From: Nemertoderma westbladi
Taxonomy: Eukaryota > Xenacoelomorpha > Nemertodermatida > Nemertodermatidae
NCBI GenBank assembly: GCA_032718475.1
Contig: JAUCBJ010005472.1
Location: 1-64,000 of the forward strand
Direction of reading: 5' to 3'
DNA length: 64,000 nt
This document shows, one piece after another, positions 19,116 through 31,477 of the stretch. How positions within the stretch are numbered: position 1 is the first letter of the stretch; every line of letters starts with the position of its first letter. The position numbers and the translations under genes were made by a program. The notes under the pieces are model-generated. The model was not told where the DNA came from, made no database searches, and saw nothing but the letters and a program-made list of their open reading frames with translations.

Positions 19116-20022
19116 ATGTTGTGAATCCAGATGATCCATCAACACCAACCACAATAACAGTAACTGAATCAGGAACAAAGGAACCTTATAAATCTTCTGT
19201 TTCCTCCGATCCCAATATATTCATACAGCAGTATGATATTGGAAATGCAGTGGGTGCCAAACTGTCAGATTCGGAAAAGTGAAAATTTCTGGAACATAAA
19301 TTTGTCTCTCCTTCCGGATTTATTTGGCCTACTGCTGAGCGCATTATTAATGGTAAAACGGTAAAGTACCAGGTGAAACCCGACCACCTGAAACAAGGAA
19401 TAGAATACTCGGTTAAAGACTCAGGGTTGTATTGTTAATATTGCGTACTTTTCAGCACAAGTGATGTTGGCCATGGAGCCCACCAAATGACAAATATTTT
19501 TGTTCAGAAACCATTCACAAGAATTGCATGTATGGATGTTGTTAATGAACATAAGAAACTCCAGTATCACGCTAACGCTGCAGCCAATGCTGAGGAGTTT
19601 ACACATATCATGGCAAATCCTGAGCAAGAAATAACAAGCTTTAGATAATGCAGCTAGGTTGGAGATTGAGTCGAATAAATCTATTCTAAGGGGCATCATC
19701 GAATCGATATTATTTCTGGGTAAGTCTGTGTTTACATTTAAAACGAATGTGTTACAGTACTTTATAAAAGTTCACTAAAGATAAAATAAATTCACAAAAT
19801 AAATATAATATTTCAGGTATAATATTGGTTTTTATATATTAAATTTTCTTATATATATTTGTTATAGGGAGAAACGGTTAAGCAACGCGTGGTCACAGAG
19901 ATAGTGGTCGCATTAATATTGGTGATGATTCTCACTCCGGTGATATAGATTCTACCGAAGGAAACTTTCATTCATTGTTACAATTCAGAGCTCTGAGTGG
20001 AGACAAAATCTTGGAGTAGTTT
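19116..20022 (+). pseudogene. hAT-type transposase N-terminal region (TTF zinc finger), broken
   Basis: Shifting frames encode DIGNAVGAKLSDSEK, WPTAERIINGKTVKY and a Cys-containing LFSTSDVGHGAHQ block, the TTF-type zinc-finger region of hAT transposases related to P52rIPK/ZMYM-like proteins. Then come ILRGIIESILFLG, a good donor (GG|GTAAGT, 19721) and acceptor (TTATAG ending 19867), and FRALSGDKILE. Several stops (19280, 19436, 19646) disable it. The matching C-terminal half lies at 22020-22735, beyond piggyBac-like copy B. Confidence 0.75.
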
Positions 20023-20183
20023 AGTTAGGTGGTACATTCCTGCCGCTGCCATCTACAAAAGTTTTGTAGTATAATTTTGATTTTGTGTTAGCTAGTAAAA
20101 AAATTAAAAATATAATTTAATCATCAATTAAAATATTTGTTTGGAATAATATAGTATAGTCAAAGTAGCTAGTAATTATTTAC
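20023..20183. other. Short spacer between the hAT fragment and piggyBac-like copy B
   Basis: AT-rich sequence with no identifiable gene; possibly decayed hAT intron or exon sequence. Confidence 0.4.
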
Positions 20184-20187
20184 TTAA

Positions 20188-21753
20188 CCCTATTAAACCC
20201 GGGGGGGGGGGTCAATATGACCCCCCCCCCCCCCCGTGGTTTCTTTATTATAATTCTGAAACAAACGCAGTTGGGAATCTGAAATTTTTGACTTTTCCTA
20301 AAAATCTATAGTCTTCCTAGTAGTGAAAACCGTTTTCAAAAATATTGGGTATTTTTCGAGTTATGGCACCATTTTTTAACCCTACTTTTGGCACTTTTCT
20401 TAAGACGTTTTTTGAAAATTACATTTCATTAAATATGAATTGTAACATCTCTATTTTTGATTTACACCGGTTTTTTGGTGTTAGAAATTTGATGGAATTC
20501 ATATCAATTGATTTAGAAATTTCAAACTTGTATTTTTCGGCGGGTACCAAATTTTGGTGCCAGCACCAAATTTTGAAATAAGTCAATTTTGTAAATTGAA
20601 CGTTTGAAACTTGTTTTTTACGCAATTGGGGTTTTTTGGATTTCTGGATTCGATGAAATATATACGAGTTGCACCAAGCGTATCAAACTTGTATTTTTCG
20701 GTGCTGTGTGCAAATTTTGGTGCTAGCACGAAATTTTGAAAATCCATTCAATAGATAAAATTGCTTGTGACAATTTATTTCTTGCGTTTTAGAGGTTTAT
20801 GGCTGTCCTGAATTCAATGGAAAATATAATTATCGAACTAGACATCTCAAACTTGTATTTTTCGGATGTGGGTGCAAAATGTCGTGCTAGCACCAAATTT
20901 TGAAAAACATCAAATATATCAATTGATTGTGTCACCTTGTTTCTTGCGTTATACGGGTTTGTGATGGTTCTGAATTCAATGGAATCAGTAAAAATTTCAT
21001 AAGAGTTCTCAAACTTGTATTTTTCGCCGGTGGGTGAAAATTGTTGTGCCAGCACCAAATTTTGGAAAATATGCAAATTGATAAGTAGATACTATCACCT
21101 TGTTTCTTTCGTTATACGGGTTTATGAGGGTCCTGAATCCGATGGAATCAATAAAAACAGCACTGGACATCGCAAACTTGTACTTTTTGGTGATGGGTAC
21201 GAAATTTGGTGCTAGCACCAAAATTTGCCAAATTACGCCGAAAAATACAAGTAGCAATGATCTGGCATATTAGAATTGTATTCCATTAGAATCAGCGCCC
21301 TCGAAAACCTGAAAATGTGAATTTATAGCATCGTATAAGTGAATTAAAAATTTTGTGTTCTAACTGTAAAGTGCTGGTTACTTGTTTTTTTCATTTTTTT
21401 CCTACGCAGAGAGGACTAAACAGCCATTTATAGTAATGATAAAATTTTTAAATATTTTCCAATGTTATTTGCACCCCAGAAAACCTGTATTGAAAAATAA
21501 TTAGCCGAAAATGTAACTTTCAAATTTGGTGAAAATTGTGCACGACTTGTAATTTTGGTGCTGCAATATAACCACCCCAGTACATTTTTTCGAAAATTTT
21601 TTTTTCGGTCGGATCCAGACAAGTGATACCTACGTACAAACAAAAAATCAGACGTTTTCGTAAATATTTGTAGATTTTAGAGGGGGGGGTCAATATGACC
21701 CCCCCCCCCCCCCCGGTATTTGTACAACATTTTATAGCCCGGTACTAATAGGG
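20188..21753 (-). mobile_element. piggyBac-like TTAA element, copy B (complete)
   Basis: A 1566-bp element flanked by TTAA at 20184-20187 and 21754-21757. Termini are CCCTATTA...TAATAGGG, each followed by a G-run/TCAATATGA/C-run hairpin. The interior consists of ~163-bp modules, each with a variant of TTTGGTGCTAGCACCAAA and of AATACAAGTTTG. It has no transposase and is presumably mobilised in trans. It splits the hAT pseudogene. The internal 66-95-residue ORFs are module artefacts. Confidence 0.9.
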
Positions 21754-21757
21754 TTAA

Positions 21758-22019
21758 GGGACGAAAAGTCTGGGATGGTGGACATACCAACTATTGTTTA
21801 TAGTGGTAACCACGACGGCGTGGCTGTAAAGTCGCTCTGTTGGGACATTACTACATAATAATACACCAATACAATACTAAATGTACAAGCCAATACAATA
21901 CTGTCATGACTTCTAAAGTTGTAAAGTAGTAAATAACAACTCGCTGTTAATACTAATGGCGATGAGTAATGTTATAATTTTGGAATAAAATATAAGTATA
22001 TCATTCTAGGTTGACGATG
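21758..22019 (+). other. Spacer with dispersed repeat copy 2
   Basis: It contains the repeat shared with 17460-17600 (here 21845-21990). It ends in a plausible splice acceptor (ATCATTCTAG) immediately before the hAT C-terminal segment. Confidence 0.55.
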
Positions 22020-22735
22020 TTGTAAAGCAACTACAGCTATTTAGAGAAACAGCGGAGTTACCGGGTCCTCTCCCAATTGGATTTGGTGCTATTATCCGTG
22101 AGGCCAGTGAGTTGCTCAGTGAGCCATTGTCAATTCCGCGGCTATATGGTTGACAGCGCAATCGATCCAATCCTGTTGCGCCGAGGGAGATTGCAACTCC
22201 AGAACTCTATTTTCGGAGAACTGTTTACATTCCCTTTATTGAAAGCATCATAATGGAGCTAAAGGAACGATTTTCAGATCACAGAAGTATACTTCTAGGA
22301 CTGTCAGCCCTTCTTCCTTCTCAGATTGATAATTCAACAACATCGGACATTGACAATATTGTCGATCTGTATCTACCAATAATAACCGGCAACAACATAA
22401 CCAAGGAAGACTGCCGGGAATGCTACAGGAAGTTGGTCAGAAACTCCACACAAAAAGCGACCACGTACAGTCCTTGCAGCACTGGCTTCCTGCTCGAAGA
22501 ATTTCAACCCAATAGTTAATGAACTATTGCGTATCTTTGCCACTTTGCCCGTTTCAACGGCTTCAGCTGAGCATAGCTTTTCTGCCCTGAAACTGATAAA
22601 GAACTACCTCCGTTACTCTTGGTGCAAAGTCGCTACAAGGCTTTGCCTTGATGTACATTCACCGTACACGTCCTGTGGACATCAATAGGGTTATAGAACT
22701 ATTTAGTAAACAGAATCGGAGATTAAAATGTATTT
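22020..22735 (+). pseudogene. hAT transposase C-terminal region with dimerisation domain, broken
   Basis: Conceptual translation shows YFRRTVYIPFIESIIMELKE and LSALLPSQI, then the hAT dimerisation block ATLPVSTASAEHSFSALKLI and, after a frameshift, LMYIHRTRPVDINRV. A TGA near 22152, a stop at 22517 and a frameshift near 22605 inactivate it. The same family as the TTF fragment at 19116-20022 is likely. Confidence 0.82.
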
Positions 22736-23104
22736 AAAATTATTATACCTACCTATATTTAGGTCAAATATTAAGGTTATATTGAGAGGTAATTTATATC
22801 CACTGTATGTGATTTATATGTAATTTATATCTACTGGATGTGATTTTTATGTAATTTATATCTACTGTATGTAATTTGTATCTACTGTATGTGATTTGTA
22901 TCTACTGTATGATATTTATATGTAATTTATGGTCAGATAGGTGGGGAACTGGTCGCAATAAAAATGCATCGCTCTCCAGGGGAAATTGGACGCAAATTAC
23001 AGATTATTACTCTCGAAAATAAACGGTAAGCTGTTTTATTGTGTTCAGTTTATTGTTTTGGTTAAAACATCGTGCCACAGTACCCTACTCCTTTAATTAA
23101 CACT
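22736..23104. repeat. AT-rich spacer with a short degenerate tandem repeat
   Basis: About seven imperfect copies of a 20-25-bp unit (TAATTTATATCTACTG...TGTGATT) lie at 22785-22930. The rest is unassigned. Confidence 0.65.
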
Positions 23105-23290
23105 TGAACAATTAACATTCAACGTGATTAACATTAGGCGGGATATTAATTCGCCAAGGTGGGTTTTGCGCCCCCCCCCCCCCCACCCCTGTCTCCCACT
23201 CGTAATCAATTTTGAATTTGAGTTTTACCCCCCCCCCCCCCCCCCCCCCCCCCCCCATCAGAAAAACCTTGGTACGCCCCTGGCCAGTGG
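23105..23290. repeat. Poly-C-containing repeat fragment (possible MITE end)
   Basis: Two C homopolymers (15 and about 30 bases) flank a short AT-containing spacer. The segment ends with ACCTTGGTACGCCCCTGGCC, whose complement starts GGCCAGGGGCGTACC, a common hAT-type MITE terminus. Homopolymer length in the assembly may be unreliable. Confidence 0.5.
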
Positions 23291-24509
23291 AGCGCTGTGA
23301 CCAGATTCCAGTTCCACCAGATACTATTGAGGAAACTGACGATTCAACAACTGGAACTGACGATGATGATACGTATGAACCAGGACCCCAAGAGTTGGAA
23401 GTTCCCAATTTAGTAACGCAGGGTGATCTTAATGATTTAGTTAGAGATCTGGCTTTAACAAAGGCTGAAAGTGAACTGCTGGGATCTCGCCTTCAGGAAT
23501 GGAATTTTCTCCAGAGAGGAACTAAAGTGACAGTTTATAGGAAGCGCACAGCAGACTTGACCCAATTCTTCTCAAAAGAGGAAGATATCTGTTTTAGCAA
23601 CGATGTTCCCAGTTTGTTCAGCCAACTTGGTACGGACCATGATCCCACTGATTGGAGGCTCTTTATAGATGGGTTCTACTAAGAGTATTAAAGCCGTCCT
23701 TCTACATAATGGCAATGTGTATCCCATCAGTACCGGTAGCTCACTCCACAGCTAGAAAAGAGTCATATGAAACACTGAAGGTTATTCTTAGTACTCGGAA
23801 CATCAGTGGTCTATCTGTGCTGATTTGAAAGTTATAGCTATACTCCGGGGACTCCAAACGGGTTTTACAAAGTACATGTGCTTCATTTGTTTATGGAACA
23901 GTCGAGCACGAGCAACCCACTATAATAGATGTGGATGGCCAGACCGAACATCCGACATCATGGGTTGTAGCAATGTAATTGCAGAACCGCTAGTTCCAAA
24001 ATCAAAAATACTGCTACCTCCACTACACATTAAACTCGGGCTAATTAAACAATTTGTTGAAGCTCTAGATAAAGACGGTGCTACATTTCAGTACCTTGTT
24101 ACCAAGTTACCTAAACTCAGTCAGGCTAAAATTAAGGAGGGACCTCAAATGGGACCTCAAATTTGAGAAGTTATTAAAGATCCGAACTTCAATGAAGTAC
24201 TCATGTCTACAAATGAGTTTAGAGCCTTGGATTCTTTTCAACGAATTTGCAGTGGATTTCTAGGAAACAATAAGGTTGAGAATTATATTGATCTTGTGGT
24301 TGAATTGGTTGATAGCTATAAGATTCTCGGTTGCAACATGTCTTTGAAGTTACACTTCCTCCACTCACACTTAGATTTCTTTCCTCCCAACATGGGTGCT
24401 GTAAGTGATGAGCATGGGGAAAGATTCCACCAAGATATTGCAGTTATGGAGAAGCGATATCAGGAAAGATGGAGCCCTGCCATGCTGGCCGATTTCTATA
24501 CATTATCCA
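23281..24509 (+). pseudogene. Decayed transposon-associated conserved gene (HGERFHQD family)
   Basis: Successive frames give NDLVRDLALTKAESELLGS, RLQEWNFLQ, GTDHDPTDWRLFIDG, LKVIAILRGLQTGFTKY, LPPLHIKLGLIKQFV and finally LHSHLDFFPPNMGAVSDEHG followed by ERFHQD. This order is familiar from a protein family scattered through arthropod and cnidarian genomes, whose exact element name I do not recall. At least three frame breaks (near 23683, 23830, 24166) show it is dead. The 3' end is cut at the 40-bp minisatellite. Confidence 0.72.
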
Positions 24510-27500
24510 TACATATTACATACATACGATTTCCATACAGTATCATTATGAACCATTAATCATACTATTACATACAGTATCATTATGAACTATTAATTAT
24601 CACACTATTACATACAGTATCATTATGAACCATTAATTATCATACTATTACATACAGTATCATTATGAACCATTAATTATCCTACTATCATATACAGTAT
24701 CATTATGATCCATTAATTTTCATACTATTACATACAGTATCATTATGAACCATTAATTATCATACTATTACATAGTATCATTATGAACTATTAATTATCC
24801 TACTGTTACATACAGTATCATTATGAACCATTAATTATCCTACTATTACATACAGTATCATTATGAACCATTAATTATCCTACTATCATATACAGTATCA
24901 TTATGATCCATTAATTTTCATACTATTACATACAGTATCATTATGAACCATTAATTATCATACTATTACATAGTATCATTATGAACTATTAATTATCCTA
25001 CTATTACATACAGTATCATTATGAACCATTAATTATCCTACTATTACATACAGTATCATTATGAACTATTAATTATCCTACTATTACATAGTATCATTAT
25101 GAACCATTAATTATCCTACTATCATATACAGTATCATTATGATCCATTAATTTTCATACTATTACATACAGTATCAGTATGAACCATTAATTATCATACT
25201 ATTACATACAGTATCATTATGAACTATTAATTATCACACTATTACATACAGTATCATTATGAACCATTAATTATCATACTATTACATACAGTATCATTAT
25301 GAACTATTATTTATCCTACTATTACATACAGTATCATTATGAACCATTAATTATCATACTATTACATACAGTATCATTATGAACCATTAATTATCATACT
25401 ATTACATACAGTATCATTATGAACTATTAATTATCACACTATTACATACAGTATCATTATGAACCATTAATTATCATACTATTACATACAGTATCATTAT
25501 GAACTATTATTTATCCTACTATTACATACAGTATCATTATGAACCATTAATTATCATACTATTACATACAGTATCATTATGAACCATTAATCATCATACT
25601 ATTACATACAGTATCATTATGAACTATTATTTATCCTACTATTACATACAGTATCATTATGAACCATTAATTATCATACTATTACATACAGTATCATTAT
25701 GAACTATTATTTATCCTACTATTACATACAGTATCATTATGAACCATTAATTATCATACTATTACATACAGTATCATTATGAACTATTAATTATCACACT
25801 ATTACATACAGTATCATTATGAACCATTAATTATCATACTATTACATACAGTATCATTATGAACTATTATTTATCCTACTATTACATACAGTATCATTAT
25901 GAACCAATAATTATCATACTATTACATACAGTATCATTCTGAACTATTATTTATCCTACTATTACATACAGTATCATTATGAACCATTAATTATCATACT
26001 ATTACATACAGTATCATTATGAACTATTATTTATCCTACTATTACATACAGTATCATTATGAACCATTAATTATCATACTATTACATACAGTATCATTAT
26101 GAACTATTAATTATCACACTATTACATACAGTATCATTATGAACCATTAATTATCATACTATTACATACAGTATCATTATGAACTATTATTTATCCTACT
26201 ATTACATACAGTATCATTATGAACCATTAATTATCATACTATTACATACAGTATCATTATGAACTATTAATTATCACACTATTACATACAGTATCATTAT
26301 GAACCATTAATTATCATACTATTACATACAGTATCATTATGATCCATTATTTATCCTACTATTACATACAGTATCATTATGAACTATTAATTATCCTACT
26401 ATCACATACAGTATCATTATGATCCATTAATTTTCATACTATTACATACAGTATCATTATGAACCATTAATTATCATACTATTTCATACAGTATCATTAT
26501 GAACTATTAATTATCCTACTATTACATAGTATCATTATGAACCATTGATCATACTATTACATACAGTATCATTATGAACCATTAATTATCATACTATTAC
26601 ATACAGTATCATTATGAACCATTAATTATCATAATATTACATACAGTATCATTATGAACCATTAATTATCATACTATTACATACAGTATCATTATGAACT
26701 ATTAATTATCCTACTATTACATAGTATCATTATGAACTATTAATTATCCTACTATTACATAGTATCATTATGAACCATTGATCATACTATTACATACAGT
26801 ATCATTATGAACCATTAATTATCATACTATTACATACAGTATCATTATGAACCATTAATTATCATACTATTACATACAGTATCATTATGAACCATTAATT
26901 ATCATACTATTACATACAGTATCATTATGAACCATTAATTATCCTACTATTACATACAGTATCATTATGAACCATTAATTATCATACTATTACATACAGT
27001 ATCATTATGAACCATTAATTATCATACTATTACATACAGTATCATTATGAACTATTAATTATCCTACTATTACATAGTATCATTATGAACCATTGATCAT
27101 ACTATTACATACAGTATCATTATGAACCATTAATTATCATACTATTACATACAGTATCATTATGAACCATTAATTATCATACTATTACATACAGTATCAT
27201 TATGAACTATTAATTATCCTACTATTACATACAGTATCATTATGATCCATTAATTTTCATACTATTACATACAGTATCATTATGAACCATTAATTATCAT
27301 ACTATTACATAGTATCATTATGAACTATTAATTATCCTACTATTACATAGTATCATTATGAACCATTGATCATACTATTACATACAGTATCATTATGAAC
27401 TATTAATTATCCTACTATCACATACAGTATCATTATGATCCATTAATTTTCATACTATTACATACAGTATCATTATGAACCATTAATTATCATACTATTA

Positions 27501-27717
27501 CATACAGTATCATTATGAACCATTAATTATCATACTATTACATACAGTATCATTATGAACTATTAATTATCCTACTATTACATACAGTATCATTATGATC
27601 CATTAATTTTCATACTATTACATACAGTAAGTATCATTATGAACCATTAATTATCATACTATTACATACAGTATCATTATGAACCATTAATTATCATACT
27701 ATTACATACAGTATCAT
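24510..27717. repeat. 40-bp minisatellite, main array
   Basis: About 80 units of 40 bp (core CATTATGAACCATTAATTAT, then CATACTATTACATACAGTAT). Variants are GAACC/GAACT/GATCC, ATTAT/TTTAT/TTTTC and a 4-bp shorter form lacking ACAG. Variant order is repeated in blocks, for example the GAACC/GAACT/TTTATCC alternation from about 25260 to 26360. The array is interrupted at 27718 by an LTR and continues at 29724. Confidence 0.96.
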
Positions 27718-29723
27718 TGTTTGCGCTTTTAAGACCTTTGACAGTTTAACCTGCCAAATTAGGATGTCTTTTAGATGATATATAGTCTTTAGCCTATGAC
27801 GAGTATTTGATACACTACATTAGCCGAAGCCAGTCTATGCGCAATCATTCACCCGCTGGATATACCCGGGAGACTGAATTCGGAAGCTTAATGATTGATG
27901 GTGTAAGCCTACCGTATTATTCGACTGATCGTAATATATAATCTCTGACAAATATTATTCACTTTCGGGAAATATTAACAGTTCCTTTAGGACGTGGCGC
28001 TCTAAATATGTAAACAGAGTTATGACTTAAACTAGACACAACAAAAAGGCTATAGAGTTACGTATATGGCGCATTCTTTAGGAGATGCTTTGTTATCAGT
28101 TACAATCATACACAATGCTGCACAATGCTGCACACCAATCTGCCGACCTTCACTAATTTTAGTCACATACAAAGAGAATAACAGACAATACATGTAGGGC
28201 CTATAAAATAGCATTAGATTCACTTCACACCACTTAACATAGGTCGCAATCGTTTATCTGTAACCGGTCTCTCTAACCTTTAGTATATCAAGAAGGTTGG
28301 GTGTCTGACTATTGATCAGTATTCCAAATATGTGGCAGTGAAAGCGAAAAGGTACCTTAAGGTGAAAATGAGGTTTTTGAGTTAGATATTGCATGTGATT
28401 GGCCAACATCTCAGCTCTCTAATGAGCTATAAATCATCCTGATTGGATGAGTACATCAAGAGTTATTAGAATTTAAGTATTGGCAAGACAACCAGATGGA
28501 AAATATACTATTATGAGTAAATCGCGTTTAAAGTTTTCGTTGTATTTTAATAGTCGTAGGGATTACTTACAAAATATATTGAAAGTGAGTTTGCTAAATT
28601 GGAGTGGGGCGGGGATTGTGTTGTGATGTTGAGGCTTGAGGGGAAAAATGTGTAAAAGGAATGTGCATTAGCAAACTAATGAACAACTATGCTGCCATTT
28701 TTTCTAGCCAGGACTTCGAGCAGCACGTGAACAACTATGCTGGGTTTTTATCTAGTCTGGGACTCCGAGCAGTACATGAACAACTAAGAGACCGATTGAC
28801 AAGCAAACATATTGAAAATAACTGGAAGATAGTTTTCTATTGGAATAATAAGGCATATACTGTAAATTAATTTATAAGAGTAAATCTACATAGAACAACA
28901 TAATATCTATCGGGAATGAAATTTCAAAACTTCTGACTACCCTCAATCAAAGCTGACTATCTCCAAAACTAAGCTAGCTGTTAACATACCGTTAACAGAT
29001 TTGGATTCCTCATTAAAAACTGCATATATCACATTGAAAATAAAAAAATTTAAAATTTTAACTTGAAAATTTAATTTTTCTTTAAATACGATTTTCTCAA
29101 AACGTCATTTTCACCTTAAGGTACCTTTTCGCTTTCACCGCCACATATAATCTTCCATCAACAAATATAATGAATAACCGACAGCAAAAGCAGTAATGTT
29201 AAGTAAGATATGCATGATATGTTTAGTAAGCATTGATAAGGTAACTCGTTAACTCGATTTGCATTGGTATGGTTAGATAACAGATATACGTTCTATAATT
29301 AAGCCTACTAATGTAAAGCTAAAGAATGCTGATATACGGAGGTGCCAAAAGCCGATGTTCTTAGGCTCTGGGCAAAAACATAACACTGAATTCCTGAGTT
29401 TCTGTATCCACCTCCAACACAGAGACAAAAAACGCTCTGATTGGTCGACCGAACAACGAGAGAACAAAGAAACAAAGAAATGTCGACGTGGCAATATCAG
29501 CTGTTAGCCGTCGTCATGGTAGCGACACTGTTTTCAAGAGTATCGAGCTTATTGCGTCCCGAAATTGCGGATTATGTCCTCTAAAGTACAAATACAGAAG
29601 AAATGGCTTTTATGTCCTCTAAAACACCAGTACAGTAAGGACACGGCCTTTTTATGCCCAGTAAACCAACTACAGAGTACTTTACGGGGAAAATAACCGG
29701 CTAATTACGCAAAAGCTTTTACA
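27718..29723 (-). mobile_element. LTR copy 1 (solo-like) inserted in the 40-bp minisatellite and itself hit by a MITE
   Basis: A TG...CA unit (plus strand TGTTTGCGCTTTTAAG ... AAAAGCTTTTACA) is flanked on both sides by ATCAT (27713-27717, 29724-29728), and the minisatellite phase continues exactly across it. That fits an LTR insertion with 5-bp duplication. Without the MITE at 28331-29145 it is 1191 bp and almost identical to 41039-42227. Which strand is sense is inferred from the neighbouring minus-strand gag. Confidence 0.85.
28331..29145. mobile_element. 815-bp MITE with ~45-bp terminal inverted repeats
   Basis: The ends are TGTGGCAGTGAAAGCGAAAA and the complement of TTTTCGCTTTCACCGCCACA; both continue into GGTACCTTAAGGTGAAAATGA, with few mismatches over about 45 bp. 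It sits between TA dinucleotides (or ATAT). The sister LTR at 41039-42227 shows the uninterrupted site near 41650. The interior has a ~64-bp imperfect duplication (AACTATGCTG words) and no transposase; a 69-residue ORF at 28661-28870 is not convincing. Confidence 0.9.
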
Positions 29724-29976
29724 ATCATTATGAACCATTAATTATCATACTATTACATACAGTATCATTATGAACCATTAATTATCATACTATTACATAC
29801 AGTATCATTATGAACCATTAATTATCATACTATTACATACAGTATCATTATGAACTATTATTTATCCTACTATTACATACAGTATCATTATGAACCATTA
29901 ATTATCATACTATTACATACAGTATCATTATGAACTATTAATTATCACACTATTACATACATTATCATTATGAACC
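29724..29976. repeat. 40-bp minisatellite, continuation after LTR copy 1
   Basis: About six units of the same 40-bp repeat, ending abruptly at ATTAATGG where unrelated sequence begins. The first three units and their variants match those right of LTR copy 2 (42228 onward). Confidence 0.93.
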
Positions 29977-31274
29977 ATTAATGGACCATGGGGTTGTCTA
30001 AGTTCGATATCTTCTTAGAGATTCTGGATTTCACGATCGAACTGAGATAAAGACAATTCGTTTATCGCTTGGACTTGCTGTTACAACTTACGTTTATCTG
30101 AACAAACGCAGGTTTCCTTTCTGATCTTTGTAGAATAGCGTTTAACTCGTTTGGTACAACGTTCTCCGCCACTTTGGTGACAGGTTATATCGTGTTAAGC
30201 CGGGACGGGACGATGGTGAGGGTTAAACGGCGATATTAAATGTCCGCGTCCCAATCCGGCTAGGTAGAATGGGCTAGTATCTAGGAAGCCCACAACTGGG
30301 GTGCCACCGACTAATTGTTCAGGTAACACTAGATCTTTGAGCAGTGAGTACAGCTCGGGAGGATCCGTCATACTAATAGGATCAAGAGTATGAAGTCTCA
30401 CTAGGGAATGAGGAGTTCTGATCGAGTATTCCGAAACTCTGATCATTGGTTTATTTAAGGATCGTCTGAGTCGAATGAGCGTAGGTGATACATCGAACAA
30501 GTTTCGCTCGAAACTCCCGTAAGTATAGCGAGTAAAACCGTGTTTAAAGCAACGTCTCCGCGGATGTTTATGTCTTTCCGTTTGTTGGTTGGGTCTTGGG
30601 CATTCATCGCAATAATACCAAAAACGCACGTCTTGTAGGGGAAACGCGAGTGATCTTTCTCCAGCTTACAATATTCCTCCATCCGTTCGAAGCTATCCGG
30701 TACAACAGGTAGCGATCGATCGGCGGTAAGATACATCATAGTGGAATAGAGCCGTTTGAGTTCTACCATGCGGTCATGATGTATACCTTGAGGATATCGA
30801 GTTTCTAGATTCTGTTGACTGGTAATATCGAGATAGGTTTCTCTCAAGAATTCCAGGTATTTGGTGGAGTCGCTGCATTTATCCGGCTCTTCGACATCTG
30901 CACTTTCGAGTCGGTTTCGAATAGAATTTTCGTGTTCGAGTCTCAGTTTATCGTTCCGCTTCCGCTGGGTATGATATTTAAATAAACCATTTCCCTTTGG
31001 TGTCTATATCGTTCGTATCGTGTAGGTCGATAGGATGACCAGTAGTTAAGAAGTCCATATACGTACCATTACGATGAGTATAGCGAGCGGTGAATTTTCT
31101 ACAGTCTAACCCACGCGCAAGTTGCTCCCGGGACATTGGCGGTTAGATATAACGACCATCGTCCTCCGTAGTAGTTGGACCAGCGTCGCCGCGTATCAAG
31201 CTATCAACAAACGCTTGTAAAGGTAGAGTATATCGTTCCCTGATACCAAGATCATCTTCTATCAACTCAATCAT
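29977..31274 (-). pseudogene. Decayed ORF of unknown function
   Basis: A minus-strand coding-like region starts at ATG 31272-31274 and continues in three frame segments (31274-about 31020, about 31020-30640, 30640-29977). It is interrupted by two frameshifts and by in-frame TAA codons (31143, 30195, and two further down). Visible pieces include MIELIEDDLGIRERYTL, MSREQLARGLDCRKF, a Cys-rich YYCDECPRPNQQ block, and a Lys/Cys-rich end (ETCVCSDKRKL). I do not recognise the family. It could be a 3' ORF of the neighbouring retroelement, a captured gene or a relic of a DNA virus-like element. Confidence 0.5.
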
Positions 31275-31303
31275 ATCTGCTATATAAGTTTATCCATATT
31301 ATA

Positions 31304-31477
31304 ATGAGTTTATATTTAGGCGAGCGGGCGTCGCTGCCTACCCCTCTCTGCCCCCGGACAGTGCGAGATCCTCAGCGCTGGTGCACTTTCGCCGATGTGC
31401 CTATCGCCAACGTCGTAGCTGCGCAACGACTACAACAACCAGCACAAGTCACTCCACCGTCCGTCCCAAAGGCTTAG
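31304..31477 (+). CDS. Small GC-rich ORF, divergent from the decayed minus-strand ORF (57 aa)
   Basis: An ATG-to-TAG frame of 57 codons begins MSLYLGERASLPTPL and ends TPPSVPKA. The segment is markedly GC-rich against AT-rich surroundings. TATATAAG lies at 31280-31287, but only about 17 bp before the ATG, too close for a normal TATA box. Only about 30 bp separate it from the start of the minus-strand ORF. Function unknown; it may be a gene fragment. Confidence 0.35.
   Translation: MSLYLGERASLPTPLCPRTVRDPQRWCTFADVPIANVVAAQRLQQPAQVTPPSVPKA

Noticed and set aside
20789-21076. 95-residue ORF shared by copies B, C and D
   Set aside because: Same reason: it spans two adjacent 163-bp modules and repeats its own residues (EKYKFE, EFRT).
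23112-23408. Gly-rich ORFs over G/C homopolymers (also 17891-18112, 48801-48989)
   Set aside because: Poly-Gly is a translation of homopolymer C/G tracts.
24510-27717. CRISPR or telomeric repeat
   Set aside because: The 40-bp units are directly tandem without spacers and have no telomere motif.
29273-29494. 73-residue ORF present twice (also 41777-41998)
   Set aside because: Identical because it lies in duplicated LTRs; no start context, domain or coding bias.
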